A stretch of DNA of 64,000 bases, taken from assembly GCA_022772675.1 (NCBI GenBank), contig JALEZW010000024.1:24651-88650 (forward strand), given 5' to 3'. The notes below the pieces were generated by a model. That model saw only the letters and a program-made list of their open reading frames with translations, had not been told where the DNA came from and did no database searches. The position numbers and the translations under genes are program-made. Shown here in pieces: positions 17,590 through 26,131 of the stretch (positions are counted from its first letter, which is position 1; every line of letters starts with the position of its first letter). The stretch comes from Agathobacter sp. (GTDB lineage: Bacteria; Bacillota; Clostridia; Lachnospirales; Lachnospiraceae).

Positions 17590-18579
17590 CTAATCAGATA
17601 ATGTTGCCTTCATAACTGCTTTAATGGAGTGCATACGGTTTTCTGCCTCATCGAAGACAACGGAACGGCTGCCTTCAAATACTTCATCGGTTACTTCCAG
17701 CTCAGAAAGGCCGAACTTCTCGTAAACCTGTTTTCCAATGGTGGTCTTAAGGTCATGGAATGCCGGCAGGCAGTGCATGAAAATGGCAGAGTCTTTGGCA
17801 TTCTCAAAGGCCTTTTCATTTACCTGATATGGCTTTAAATCGTTGATACGCTCTGCCCAGACTTCTTCAGGCTCACCCATGGATACCCAGACATCCGTAT
17901 AGATCACGTCCGCATCCTTTGTTGCAGCCGCCACATTATCGGTCAATGTAATGGTTGCTCCTGTTGCAGATGCTACATCTACACAGTAATCCACCAGCTT
18001 TTTGTCAGGATAGTATTTCGGATTGGTACATGCCACAAAGTTCATTCCAAGCTTTGCACAAGTAACCATGAGAGAATTGCCCATGTTGTAGCGGGCATCA
18101 CCCATATATACAAATTTAACCCCCTTCAGGTGTCCCAGATGTTCCCTGATGGTAAGCATATCTGCAATCATCTGTGTCGGGTGGGACTCGTTGGTCAGAC
18201 CGTTCCAGACCGGCACTCCGGCATACTTTGCCAATTCCTCTACAATGTCCTGCCCATAACCCCGGTACTCGATTCCATCAAACATTCTTCCAAGTACCCG
18301 CGCAGTGTCCGCTATGCTCTCTTTTTTCCCAATCTGGGAACCGCTCGGGTCCAGATAAGTAACATGCATTCCGAGATCGTGTGCTGCCACTTCGAAAGAG
18401 CATCGGGTTCTCGTACTTGTTTTTTCAAAAATCAATGCGATATTTTTTCCTACCAGACTGTCATGAATAATTCCCTGGTGTTTCTTTTCCTTCAGTTCAG
18501 CAGACAGATCCACAAGATAAAGAATCTCCTCCGGTGTGAAATCCATCATTTTCAAAAAATTACGTCCCTTTAATGTCAT
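17590..18579 (-). CDS. argF: Ornithine carbamoyltransferase
   Basis: Makes citrulline from ornithine and carbamoyl phosphate (arginine synthesis), or the reverse in the deiminase pathway. Signatures are the carbamoyl-phosphate loop STRTRCSFE (about 55-63), HPTQ at about residue 132, the ornithine loop with DVWVSMGE, and the catalytic HCLPAFHD (about 270). The 329 residues are typical. No other arg or arc genes lie nearby, so the direction cannot be told from context. The gene has a TTGTAA-17-TAAAAT promoter and a GGAGGAAG ribosome binding site, and it leads the run into birA. Confidence 0.95.
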   Translation of the reverse strand: MTLKGRNFLKMMDFTPEEILYLVDLSAELKEKKHQGIIHDSLVGKNIALIFEKTSTRTRCSFEVAAHDLGMHVTYLDPSGSQIGKKESIADTARVLGRMFDGIEYRGYGQDIVEELAKYAGVPVWNGLTNESHPTQMIADMLTIREHLGHLKGVKFVYMGDARYNMGNSLMVTCAKLGMNFVACTNPKYYPDKKLVDYCVDVASATGATITLTDNVAAATKDADVIYTDVWVSMGEPEEVWAERINDLKPYQVNEKAFENAKDSAIFMHCLPAFHDLKTTIGKQVYEKFGLSELEVTDEVFEGSRSVVFDEAENRMHSIKAVMKATLSD

Positions 18580-18611
18580 TGCTCTTCCTCCTTGTGTCTA
18601 ACAATGAGCTT

Positions 18612-18640
18612 ATTTTACTCCATTTGTCCAATGATTACAA
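18612..18640 (-). promoter_or_regulatory. Promoter of the argF-birA-coaX-dusB operon
   Basis: Minus strand TTGTAA, 17 bases, TAAAAT, about 30 bases upstream of the argF start. It is a moderate match to sigma-A. No convincing ArgR box was found. Confidence 0.65.
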
Positions 18641-18694
18641 GACATATTGTATTAGGGAAAATACTGCACCAAATGATTCCGAAACCGATATAAA

Positions 18695-18732
18695 AAAAGA
18701 GACGGAAGAAATCATTCTACACCATCTCTTTT
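18695..18732 (-). terminator. Terminator of the SleB/SH3 hydrolase gene
   Basis: AAAAGAGATGG pairs with CCGTCTCTTTT (one wobble), and on the minus strand a run of T continues (TTTTTTTATA). It lies about 75 bases past the stop of the hydrolase gene and upstream of the argF promoter. Confidence 0.75.
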
Positions 18733-18805
18733 ATCTAAATCCTATAGAAAATGTTTATTGATTTTATATCTCTTCAGAACCCTTAAAAATAGATACGATT
18801 ATCTT

Positions 18806-20071
18806 TTAATAAAACACGATTGGACCAATCACAACGCCGTTATGTCCGCTGGATGCGAGCTTAAAGTACTTTGCACCGCCGGTGGGGTCGTAACCGCCTA
18901 ATGCTGCGCGAGCTGCCTGTCTTGCGCTGGAGCTGACTCCACTCGCCAGTCTTGCTTCCAGTCTCCCGGAAGAAGCCGGTCCAAACTGCCCTCTCTGGTA
19001 TATTACTCCACGAATGGAACCTGCATAGCCACTATGCAGACGATTAATAACAACTGCCCCGACTGCTGTCATACATTCCACACTTGTTCCGCCGGCTTCA
19101 CACTGTACCAATGCTGCAAGAAGCGTCTCATCATCTGCCGATGCTGCAACCGGGCTGTTCTGGGTTGATTTTCCCTCAGAAGATGTCTGACCGCCCGAAC
19201 TCTTCGATTCTTCGGCGATGCTCTGCACTGGAGCAGCCTGTGCTTTCTGCTGCTCCAGTGCTTTTCTTTCTTCCTCTGCTTTTTTAGCAGCTGCTTCCTC
19301 TTCCAAAGTAACTGCCTTACCTGTGGATAATGTCAATGTTACAAATTCTTCACTCACATAAGAGGTGCCTGAATCTGTTTTAATTGCTATCCAGCCATCT
19401 TTTGTATCTGCCTTTTTATTGACATCGAACTTTTCCCCTGATGCAACTGTTTTTACTACTTCTGCATCTGTGCTTGGAGATTTACGAATGCGAAGCCCGT
19501 CCGTGGAAACCTTTGCAACTGTCTTGCAATGTTTCTTTGCGTACTTAAGTGCATCCTGTCCCATGACACAATACTCATTTTTTACATATCCTTTTACACT
19601 GCCGGATTCAATTTCTGTCCAGGTGTCTCCTGCCTCTTTTATCAAAGCCCGATCACCCTTATACATTTTTCCGACAATCCCGGAATCGGCATCTGCTTTT
19701 TCGCGGACATAAAGAAAATCGTCCACTTTTGCCATCAGTTTATCCTGCCATTCTTTTTCCTCTTTGGATAACGTCTTTTCCTCGGATTCTTCCGGTGTGT
19801 TTTCCACAGCTTCCTGAGCAGAGGATGCTACAAGATTTGTCTCTGCCGGTTCAATGGATACATAACTGTCAAGATAATCAGCCGCCTCAAACTCATATTC
19901 ATTCATGACTACTGAAAATCCTGCCATTCCATTCTTAACTAACTGCGACTCTGCTGCGGCTGCTGTACGGTCCGCAGACAAAACTTGATTTCCGGTAACT
20001 GCAGTGACCATAAGTGCGACTGCCAATCCTGACACTGCAACACTTCCAATCACCTTTTTGCTTGCTTTCAT
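18806..20071 (-). CDS. Secreted cell-wall hydrolase: two SH3 domains plus SleB-type catalytic domain
   Basis: Likely a peptidoglycan hydrolase acting outside the membrane. Residues 9-30 form an export signal or anchor (VAVSGLAVALMVTAVTG). Two SH3b repeats follow, beginning at LYVREKADADSGIVGKMY (about 118) and LRIRKSPSTDAEVVKTV (about 190). Then come a charged coiled coil rich in EEEAAAKKAEEE (about 250-275) and a Ser-rich linker. The C-terminal domain (about 312-421) with ALVQCEAGG, AVGAVVINRL and RGVIYQRGQFGP is the SleB/CwlJ Hydrolase_2 domain. Spore-lytic SleB proteins usually lack SH3 domains, so this paralogue may act in vegetative growth. Transcription starts from a perfect promoter with a 165-base leader. 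Confidence 0.9.
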   Translation of the reverse strand: MKASKKVIGSVAVSGLAVALMVTAVTGNQVLSADRTAAAAESQLVKNGMAGFSVVMNEYEFEAADYLDSYVSIEPAETNLVASSAQEAVENTPEESEEKTLSKEEKEWQDKLMAKVDDFLYVREKADADSGIVGKMYKGDRALIKEAGDTWTEIESGSVKGYVKNEYCVMGQDALKYAKKHCKTVAKVSTDGLRIRKSPSTDAEVVKTVASGEKFDVNKKADTKDGWIAIKTDSGTSYVSEEFVTLTLSTGKAVTLEEEAAAKKAEEERKALEQQKAQAAPVQSIAEESKSSGGQTSSEGKSTQNSPVAASADDETLLAALVQCEAGGTSVECMTAVGAVVINRLHSGYAGSIRGVIYQRGQFGPASSGRLEARLASGVSSSARQAARAALGGYDPTGGAKYFKLASSGHNGVVIGPIVFY

Positions 20072-20236
20072 TGATGAACCTCCATGTCGGTAATACCAGC
20101 CTTTGCCTTTACAGCCAATCTGATAAAACCGTTTTTTGACTCCGCCTAAAGTGGAGACGTAACATTTTATGCAATAAGTATTACACTTATGTTGCGTTTT
20201 TAAACATTTTATTTCATTTGTTACAAGTTTGTTACA
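20072..20236 (-). promoter_or_regulatory. Long structured leader of the SleB/SH3 hydrolase gene, possible riboswitch
   Basis: About 165 transcribed bases precede the start codon. They contain a hairpin CTCCAC-TTTAG-GCGGAG, a run AAAAAACGG, and a purine-rich GGCAAAGGCTGGTATTACCGACATGGAGG block leading into the ribosome binding site. Wall hydrolase genes in Firmicutes are known targets of c-di-AMP (ydaO) riboswitches. The block shows some likeness to the 3' part of nucleotide-sensing riboswitches, but I cannot match a full consensus. Confidence 0.35.
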
Positions 20237-20242
20237 GTGTGC

Positions 20243-20271
20243 ATTGTAGCATACGAAAACAGTTTTGTCAA
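20243..20271 (-). promoter_or_regulatory. Sigma-A promoter of the SleB/SH3 hydrolase gene
   Basis: Minus strand TTGACA, 17 bases, TACAAT. The spacer ends in TATGC, giving a TG-n extension. The predicted start is near 20236. Bases 20272-20496, between this promoter and the next gene, hold only AT-rich sequence with a weak AATATT dyad. Confidence 0.85.
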
Positions 20272-20496
20272 ATATTTGGTTAAAAATGGGATATCTCCTC
20301 CACTTTCATCTATTATTTATGTAAAAAATGGGTTCATCATTTTCTTTGCATATATTTAGATTCTGTTCAGTACCATTGCCTTAGAAAAACTTTACTCAAA
20401 TATTACAATTTCTGCAATATTTTCTCCATGTAAAGCGAGAAAAATGTCTTTGTTTCCTCTTAACTTAAAAATGACATTCAATATATGGTGCCGGCT

Positions 20497-20790
20497 TTAC
20501 GGAAAAATTTCGCTTAAAACATTTGCAATCAGCTGGCACTCCTCTTCATCCGCACGTTCCCTTCTCTTTACCTCTTCATGAACCGGTGCCCTGACAACCG
20601 GAACCGCCGGATTGTCCTTTCTGTCCTTTAGATATTCTGCCATCAGCCTGCTGGCTTTCTCCGATTTTTTCTGCGCTGACCTGACACGAAATAAACAGAT
20701 CATCATTATAAAAAGGAGCACCGTCTGAAGAAATACTGCTGCATTTACAATCTCCTCCTGCCATGTCAAAAGCCATGTTATCATTGTCAT
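20497..20790 (-). CDS. Small single-span membrane protein
   Basis: A 97-residue protein with one hydrophobic segment (about 8-33, VNAAVFLQTVLLFIMMICLF) followed by a basic then acidic cytoplasmic tail ending in a predicted helix (EEECQLIANVLSEIF). There are no known motifs. The start has GGAAGG at seven bases. It stands alone between the SleB gene and the murG promoter region, with a hairpin-rich stretch upstream. It could be an anchor or a small regulator; no function is claimed. Confidence 0.65.
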   Translation of the reverse strand: MTMITWLLTWQEEIVNAAVFLQTVLLFIMMICLFRVRSAQKKSEKASRLMAEYLKDRKDNPAVPVVRAPVHEEVKRRERADEEECQLIANVLSEIFP

Positions 20791-20794
20791 ATCA

Positions 20795-21042
20795 TTACCT
20801 TCCTTTCCTGATACCGGTCACCCGGGTTGTCCTTTCTTTTATTATTATAATGAAAGACTGTCCTAACAGGAATATCCTTTCGGTCGCAAGTTTCGACAGT
20901 TCCCGCAAAGCGGGTTTCTTCTTATATGTATATTTACATAAAAAGCACGACTTGTCGTGCGGTTTTGCAGATGTATGGGGATGGGTTCTGATTAGATCCC
21001 CCAAAAATAGTGTGAAATCCTCTGCCCTCCAGCGGGTGAGAC
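20795..21042. other. Hairpin-rich intergenic region, candidate small RNA or leader
   Basis: On the plus strand ACTGTC (20857-20862) pairs with GACAGT (20895-20900) around inner AGGA/TCCT. This is followed directly by the terminator-like CCCGC-AAA-GCGGG (20902-20914) with TTTCTTCTT. A second perfect hairpin, GCACGA-CTTG-TCGTGC (20945-20960), is followed on the minus strand by TTTTTATG. A third element pairs GGGGAT with ATCCCC (about 20977-21002). No credible coding frame fills the space. Either a short RNA is made here or the elements insulate two divergent genes. Confidence 0.4.
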
Positions 21043-21070
21043 TTGACTTTTCCGAATGATGGTATATGAT
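21043..21070 (+). promoter_or_regulatory. Promoter of murG
   Basis: TTGACT, 16 bases, TATGAT, about 45 bases upstream of the murG start codon and followed by an AGAGGAAG ribosome binding site. Confidence 0.65.
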
Positions 21071-21116
21071 GTTACGTATCATATACTATTCAGTAATCAG
21101 AGAGGAAGTATCCCTT

Positions 21117-22193
21117 ATGTCAACAAAGAAAAAGATTATAATGACCGGAGGCGGTACTGCCGGTCACGTTACTCCAAATATTGCACTGATGCCGGCATTA
21201 CAGGAAACAGGCTATGAAATCACCTACATAGGTTCCTATAATGGAATGGAAAAGGAACTGATTGAGGCTCAGAATATTCCCTATATTGGTATCTCTTCCG
21301 GGAAGCTGCGCCGCTATTTTGACTGGAAGAATTTTTCAGATCCTTTCCGGGTTTTAAAAGGCTATGGCCAGGCTATTTCCATTCTTCACAAACTTAAGCC
21401 GGATGTAGTATTTTCCAAGGGGGGATTTGTATCTGTTCCCGTCGTGCTGGCAGCAAAACACTGTCATATTCCGGCAATCATTCATGAATCCGATATCACA
21501 CCGGGGCTTGCCAACCGTATTGCCATTCGCGGTGCCAGCAAGGTATGCTGCAACTTCCCGGAAACCATGCAATATCTCCCGGCCGATAAGGCAGTGCTGA
21601 CGGGTTCTCCCATCCGCCGGGAATTATTTAACGGGGATGCCGAAAAATCCCTTCATTACTGTGGCTTTCCAGACCATAATAAACCGGTACTTCTTGTAGT
21701 CGGAGGCAGTTCCGGCTCAAAAGTCATCAATGAGGCGGTACGGAAAGTACTCCCTGAGCTTTTGGAACAATTTTATGTTATTCATCTCTGTGGAAAGGGA
21801 AATCTGGATGAACACCTGAAAGGAGTGATTGGCTACGCACAATTTGAGTATGCCAGTGCTGAGCTTACGGACATGTTTGCGCTTGCTGACCTTGCAGTAT
21901 CCCGGGCAGGGGCTAATTCCATCTGCGAGCTTCTCGCACTGCACAAGCCGAACATTCTGATTCCACTCTCCGCTGCTGCAAGCCGTGGCGATCAGATTCT
22001 CAATGCAAAATCCTTTGCAAAGCAGGGCTTTTCTTATGTAATTGAGGAGGAGAATCTGACAGAACAGGTACTGCTTGATGCCATCCACAACGTCTATCAC
22101 GATCGGGATAAATACAAGAAAGCAATGTCCGAAAGTGGTCAGATGGACTCCATCGGAACCATTGTAAAATTAATAGAGAGTGTATCTAAATAA
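21117..22193 (+). CDS. murG: UDP-GlcNAc : lipid I N-acetylglucosaminyltransferase (MurG)
   Basis: Last cytoplasmic step of peptidoglycan precursor synthesis, converting lipid I to lipid II at the membrane face. The N-terminal Rossmann domain begins MTGGGTAGHVTPN (about 9-21). SKGGFVSVPV and HESDITPGLANR are the membrane and acceptor elements. The donor domain has VGGSSGSKVINEAV and SRAGANSICELLALHKPNILIPL. The start at 21117 is set by AGAGGAAG at eight bases; an upstream in-frame ATG would add an unrelated peptide. The gene stands alone rather than in a dcw cluster, as in some Clostridia, so it may be a second copy. Confidence 0.92.
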   Translation: MSTKKKIIMTGGGTAGHVTPNIALMPALQETGYEITYIGSYNGMEKELIEAQNIPYIGISSGKLRRYFDWKNFSDPFRVLKGYGQAISILHKLKPDVVFSKGGFVSVPVVLAAKHCHIPAIIHESDITPGLANRIAIRGASKVCCNFPETMQYLPADKAVLTGSPIRRELFNGDAEKSLHYCGFPDHNKPVLLVVGGSSGSKVINEAVRKVLPELLEQFYVIHLCGKGNLDEHLKGVIGYAQFEYASAELTDMFALADLAVSRAGANSICELLALHKPNILIPLSAAASRGDQILNAKSFAKQGFSYVIEEENLTEQVLLDAIHNVYHDRDKYKKAMSESGQMDSIGTIVKLIESVSK

Positions 22194-22280
22194 CGTTATA
22201 TAGATTTGGTCTCCGGTAGTTTTCCAAAACCGGAAGTACCGGCTTTCGACCTGTTCCATAAAACAGTCATTTCAGGTTGT

Positions 22281-22322
22281 GATTCAGAAATCCTCCTATA
22301 TAAACGGGACGATTTCTGAATC
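22281..22322 (+). terminator. Terminator of murG
   Basis: A perfect 12-base inverted repeat (GATTCAGAAATC / GATTTCTGAATC) with an 18-base loop, followed on the plus strand by TTGATCTTTTT. It sits between the convergent murG and HIT genes. Confidence 0.72.
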
Positions 22323-22344
22323 TTGATCTTTTTATCATTTTCAT

Positions 22345-22755
22345 TTACAGTTTCATTTTATCACAGATTTCTTTCATTTCCTCGTCAGAAAGAGACAAAT
22401 GATCCCAATCCTGAATCGCATGATCCCCTGCATAACGTGGAATTAAATGCATATGAAAGTGAAAAACGGTCTGCCCTGCTGCTTCTTCGTTATTCTGAAG
22501 AACATTATATCCATCACAACCAAGAACTTCTTTCTCGTGTTTGATTACTTTTTTAGCAAGCTTTGCCGCTTTTCCAAGGATTTCATCGTCAATCTCATAA
22601 ATATTTGCATAGTGCTGCTTTGGCAGAATCAATGCATGTCCCTTGGTCGCCGGACTCGCATCCAGAATCACTTTAAACTCCTCGTCCTCATAGATGGCGT
22701 TTGTTGGAATATCTCCATTGGCCAGTTTACAGAAAATACAATTTTCATCCTTCAT
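22345..22755 (-). CDS. HIT-family nucleotide hydrolase/transferase (Hint-like)
   Basis: A small purine-nucleotide hydrolase of the histidine-triad group. The HIT signature HFHMHLIPR lies near residue 103, preceded by GGQ-type residues (AAGQTVFHFH), with the N-terminal zinc-like CIFCKLANGDIP pair at residues 6-9. The start at 22755 is chosen because it follows AGGAGG by about nine bases. It starts 13 bases past the end of the flavoprotein gene, so the two are probably in one transcript. Substrate is unknown, as for most bacterial Hint proteins. Confidence 0.93.
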   Translation of the reverse strand: MKDENCIFCKLANGDIPTNAIYEDEEFKVILDASPATKGHALILPKQHYANIYEIDDEILGKAAKLAKKVIKHEKEVLGCDGYNVLQNNEEAAGQTVFHFHMHLIPRYAGDHAIQDWDHLSLSDEEMKEICDKMKL

Positions 22756-22768
22756 GATTACAATCCTC

Positions 22769-23758
22769 CTAAAATACAAATATCTGATCGAGCATCCGCA
22801 GCGTCTTAAAGTTGCCCTTCGCTGTCATCTCGCCCGTCATAAACGCTCTCTGGAAAGTCATTCGTCCATCAACCACAGACTGCATAACATCTCTGGAAAG
22901 CTTTGCCACCACATCAATCTGGTCTTCCTGTCCATAATGAATCAAAAGTTCTCCATTTTCAACTGCCACATAAAGCGGACGCTTCACCCCTTCTATTATA
23001 AAAGAATAACTTGCAGAAAACTCATCTAACGGTACATAATGGCTCTCAAATTCTTTGATAAATGGTGTGTCCTCATCCTCATTGGGTTTTCCAAGCATAT
23101 CCTTAAACATGGAAGCCAGTTCCTCTATGTCCTCTTTCTGCTGCTTTACATAGGAATCATCAGAAACATACTTGGATAGTTGCTCACTCTCCTGCGGTGT
23201 AAGATTCAACTGCTGCGTCCGCAGTACGCTCTGCTTGACTGCCTGATTACTGGTTGGAAGATTTCGGATCTTTTGAGATATCGTTCGATACAGATTTTCC
23301 GCCTTCTTTTCAATAATTAACGTATAATCTTTATTCTGCTTAAAATCCGCCAGATCCTCCACATATCCACACAATCCTGCGCAGGGAAGCCCTCCGAGAA
23401 TCTCCCAGGCATTCATCAGGGTCAGTTCTCCCTCCCGCTCTCCATAAGTGGTAGACATAACAATGGGCTGCATGTAGGTGCGACTGATTTTTTCCTTATC
23501 TCCATACAGCCAGCAGGCATCCAGAAACTGCTGCATATATCCCCCGATTCCAAGCCATTCCACAGTTGTTGCCAGAATAATACCATCTGCATCCTTAAAG
23601 GTTAGAGGAAGCGTTGCAATCTCATTCTTATGTTCAAAAATATTATAGCGCTCAATATTTACCCGCAGCTCTCGTAAAACATCTTCCATCTTTTTTAAGA
23701 CATAAAGCGTCGGATCATCCAGAAGTCCCCGACCACCATAATACACATTGATTTTCAT
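22769..23758 (-). CDS. NADPH-dependent FMN reductase-like domain fused to an SCP2 domain
   Basis: The first 180 residues look like a flavodoxin-fold NAD(P)H-dependent oxidoreductase (MKINVYYGGRG, then DADGIILATTVEWLGIGGYMQQFLDA and STTYGEREGE). The C-terminal 110 residues (PLYVAVENGELLIHYG, then KLSRDVMQSVVDGRMTFQRAFMTGEMTAKGN) are a good match to the SCP2 sterol/lipid-binding fold, which holds hydrophobic ligands. The linker is helical and charged. A reductase joined to a hydrophobic-ligand carrier suggests a redox reaction on a lipid or quinone-like molecule, which is inference. It precedes the HIT gene in the same orientation. Confidence 0.82.
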   Translation of the reverse strand: MKINVYYGGRGLLDDPTLYVLKKMEDVLRELRVNIERYNIFEHKNEIATLPLTFKDADGIILATTVEWLGIGGYMQQFLDACWLYGDKEKISRTYMQPIVMSTTYGEREGELTLMNAWEILGGLPCAGLCGYVEDLADFKQNKDYTLIIEKKAENLYRTISQKIRNLPTSNQAVKQSVLRTQQLNLTPQESEQLSKYVSDDSYVKQQKEDIEELASMFKDMLGKPNEDEDTPFIKEFESHYVPLDEFSASYSFIIEGVKRPLYVAVENGELLIHYGQEDQIDVVAKLSRDVMQSVVDGRMTFQRAFMTGEMTAKGNFKTLRMLDQIFVF

Positions 23759-23807
23759 CTGTAAATTCTCCTTGTTTTAATATCAGAACCCATTACGCAT
23801 TCCGACA

Positions 23808-24434
23808 CTAATTAGTATAGGGATTTTCTTCTGATAAATCAACTGCTTTACGCGGTTTCCGGTATAAAATCACTGCCATCACAAATCCCATCAAAAGTCC
23901 GCCAATATGTCCCCAGTTATCCACTCCCTTGCTGCTGACTCCGTAATACAGTGTAATCAAAATCATAAAGACAAGTCCTTTTCCTGTTAAAGTCTCATAT
24001 TTTCCCTTATGCCGTATTACAATCCATAAAAGAGCTCCGATTATGCCAAAGATAGCTCCGGATGCCCCTGCAGAAACTGCATACTCCCCGCTTTGCAGCA
24101 TATGCAGACAGGAAAGCGTACTTCCGCCCATTCCTGCCATCAGATAGAGAATCAGATACTTCACATGACCTAACCCCTGTTCCAGAATCGGTCCCGCACA
24201 TATGAAAACAAACATGTTGTTTAAAATATGTTCAAATCCGAAGTGCATAAACATTGCTGTAAAAAGTCTCCAGTATTCCCCCCGCAATATCTCCGGCGGA
24301 TAAACAGCCCCTTTCTTCAGCATAAATTCTGTATCTTCCGTACTACCAAGCTGTTCCAGTATCAGGTAGACAATAACATTTATTATCACAAGGGCAATTG
24401 TTATTATGGGTTTTTTCCCGCTTTTCTCCTGCAT
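23808..24434 (-). CDS. Rhomboid-family intramembrane serine protease
   Basis: Cleaves transmembrane substrates within the bilayer. Six hydrophobic segments are visible in 208 residues. The expected elements are present: FGFEHILNNMFVF (loop L1 and TM2), the catalytic serine in GASGAIFG (about residue 122), and the catalytic histidine in NWGHIGGLLMGF (about 182). The gene follows the FHA gene of the Tad operon after 67 bases on the same strand, and might process a pilus or signalling protein, but could equally be independent. Confidence 0.9.
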   Translation of the reverse strand: MQEKSGKKPIITIALVIINVIVYLILEQLGSTEDTEFMLKKGAVYPPEILRGEYWRLFTAMFMHFGFEHILNNMFVFICAGPILEQGLGHVKYLILYLMAGMGGSTLSCLHMLQSGEYAVSAGASGAIFGIIGALLWIVIRHKGKYETLTGKGLVFMILITLYYGVSSKGVDNWGHIGGLLMGFVMAVILYRKPRKAVDLSEENPYTN

Positions 24435-24501
24435 AATTATCCTCCGGTCATCAATTTACTGTCTGTAGTATAACTGCTTTCCGGCAGAATGACAAGAAAC
24501 T

Positions 24502-25905
24502 TCAGCAGAATCGGTAACGGATATCCGCAAACCGCACAATATCATTGCTATTTAATTTTCTCCTCTCCTTATAAGGAAGCGGCTCATCATTCACAAAGGT
24601 TCCGTTTGTAGAATTCAAATCCTCAATATAATAACTGTCCTCTTCATGATCGATTCTTGCGTGCATCTGGCTGATGGTATCTCTGTCAATACGTAAATCT
24701 GCATCCCTGCCCTGGCCAATCCGTGTCATCCGGGCTGTTACACAAAGATCCTCCAACTGGTCATTTCCCTGGTATAAAAGCATTCCTCGCGGTTTTCCTC
24801 CCATATTGCTCAGGCAGACCGTGGGTCTGTATGCCGGCTCCGGAATAACTGTCATTTCCTCCTCCGGATAGACAACAGGCTCCGGTTGTTTCTTCTTCTG
24901 TTGCTGCACAGGCATCCGGTTTTCTTCCTGTGGCTCTAAAATCCCCCATTCCATCAAAAGTTCTTTTACTTTTTTCATCCATGGATTTCTTTCTTTTTTC
25001 ACAGAGTCTTTTCCGAATGTCTTCTTTTCCGGCTTATCAGCCGGTCGGAATTCACCGGATTTGCTGCTTTTCTCCTTTTTCCAATGCATTTTTATTCTGC
25101 CTTTTTCCTCTACAGGATTATCCCTCTCCTGATTCATCCGATTTTCCGGCTTTGGAGCAGTATATCCTCCTCTACCTCCTCTATAAGAACTATTTCCCCT
25201 TTCACTGAACTGCTGCCCTTCCGGCTTCCATCGATCGGCTTCAACTGTCTGGGAGCTTGCCTGATAAGCACCTTTCTCCCGCTCTGCTGTCATCTGCCTT
25301 ACGCCGCTGTCCCCTGATACAGGATGATCTATCGGGATTCCCTGCCCTTTTGCCTCTTCCTGCCTGACCTTCATAATTTCTCCCCGAATATCCCATATAG
25401 AATATCCATCTGCCAGCGTTTTCTCATAAATTCCATAGGCGGCACGTACTGCTGCAGCATCTTTATGATCCACTTTTGTCAGAAGAAACTCCATCAGCTG
25501 CTGAAAATCATTCTCCAGATTCCCACTGCTTGTAGGATACACCGTAAAAATAAATTCCCTGTTACTGTTTGTGACAAAAATCAGTTCCGGATCCAGCATC
25601 AGACAACTGGTATGTATCATATTCCATTCCAGTATCTCCATCTCGCTGCAGATACTGATAATCAGACGCTCAATAAATTCAATTCCTATCTCTTTCATCC
25701 GGCAGTAAGTATCCAGCGACTGTTTTCCCGATATGTTGTACCAATACTGGCCATCGCCATCCACATATGCCTTTTCCACCGGAAGAAGCCCCGGCAGTTT
25801 TCGTTTCAACATAAGCTTTTCATCCAGATTTGCCCCCATACCTGCCGGGATTTTCATATAACTTCCCGTCAGATTCCTCTCGTAAATTATTTCCCGATTA
25901 ATCAC
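24502..25905 (-). CDS. DUF6382-like protein with C-terminal FHA domain
   Basis: A 467-residue cytoplasmic protein. Residues 1-170 form an N-terminal domain that I associate with DUF6382 (NLTGSYMKI; then IERLIISICSEMEILEW). A long charged, low-complexity linker rich in Glu, Lys and Pro follows (about 185-370). The last 85 residues are an FHA phosphothreonine-binding domain: RIGQGRDADLRI, the SQMHARI strand, and DLNSTNGTFVN. It overlaps the small pilin-like gene by four bases at the distal end of the Tad operon. FHA proteins usually read Ser/Thr kinase marks; an atypical kinase is encoded 12 kb away at 37790. The pairing is inferred. Confidence 0.88.
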   Translation of the reverse strand: MINREIIYERNLTGSYMKIPAGMGANLDEKLMLKRKLPGLLPVEKAYVDGDGQYWYNISGKQSLDTYCRMKEIGIEFIERLIISICSEMEILEWNMIHTSCLMLDPELIFVTNSNREFIFTVYPTSSGNLENDFQQLMEFLLTKVDHKDAAAVRAAYGIYEKTLADGYSIWDIRGEIMKVRQEEAKGQGIPIDHPVSGDSGVRQMTAEREKGAYQASSQTVEADRWKPEGQQFSERGNSSYRGGRGGYTAPKPENRMNQERDNPVEEKGRIKMHWKKEKSSKSGEFRPADKPEKKTFGKDSVKKERNPWMKKVKELLMEWGILEPQEENRMPVQQQKKKQPEPVVYPEEEMTVIPEPAYRPTVCLSNMGGKPRGMLLYQGNDQLEDLCVTARMTRIGQGRDADLRIDRDTISQMHARIDHEEDSYYIEDLNSTNGTFVNDEPLPYKERRKLNSNDIVRFADIRYRFC

Positions 25906-26102
25906 TTTACCACCTCTTTCACTGCTTGATATTTATAGAAATCTTCCACTTCCCACATTGTTTCCACACATTTATGTTCATCCTGCATCTGAACATCTTT
26001 TACTAATGTAATCCCCATACACATGACAGCCGCCATCATCCAAATCATAATCGGAACAATAACTGCTGCTTCCACTGTATAGCTTCCCTTCCACTTCCGC
26101 AT
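25902..26102 (-). CDS. Small TadE/pseudopilin-like protein
   Basis: A 66-residue protein with the prepilin pattern: a short basic leader, then KGSYTVEAAVIVPIMIWMM, with Glu five residues after the expected cleavage Gly and a hydrophobic helix. It looks like a minimal TadE pseudopilin, probably processed by one of the locus prepilin peptidases. The 30 residues after the helix are acidic with one Cys. It overlaps the FHA gene start. Confidence 0.8.
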   Translation of the reverse strand: MRKWKGSYTVEAAVIVPIMIWMMAAVMCMGITLVKDVQMQDEHKCVETMWEVEDFYKYQAVKEVVK

Positions 26103-26131
26103 CCAATATCACCTCAATATTTTTTATCTAT

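Noticed and set aside
20072..20236. Definite c-di-AMP (ydaO) riboswitch
   Set aside because: Only the terminal block is suggestive; the conserved GGGG and pseudo-symmetric elements could not be placed, so it is listed only as a possible riboswitch.
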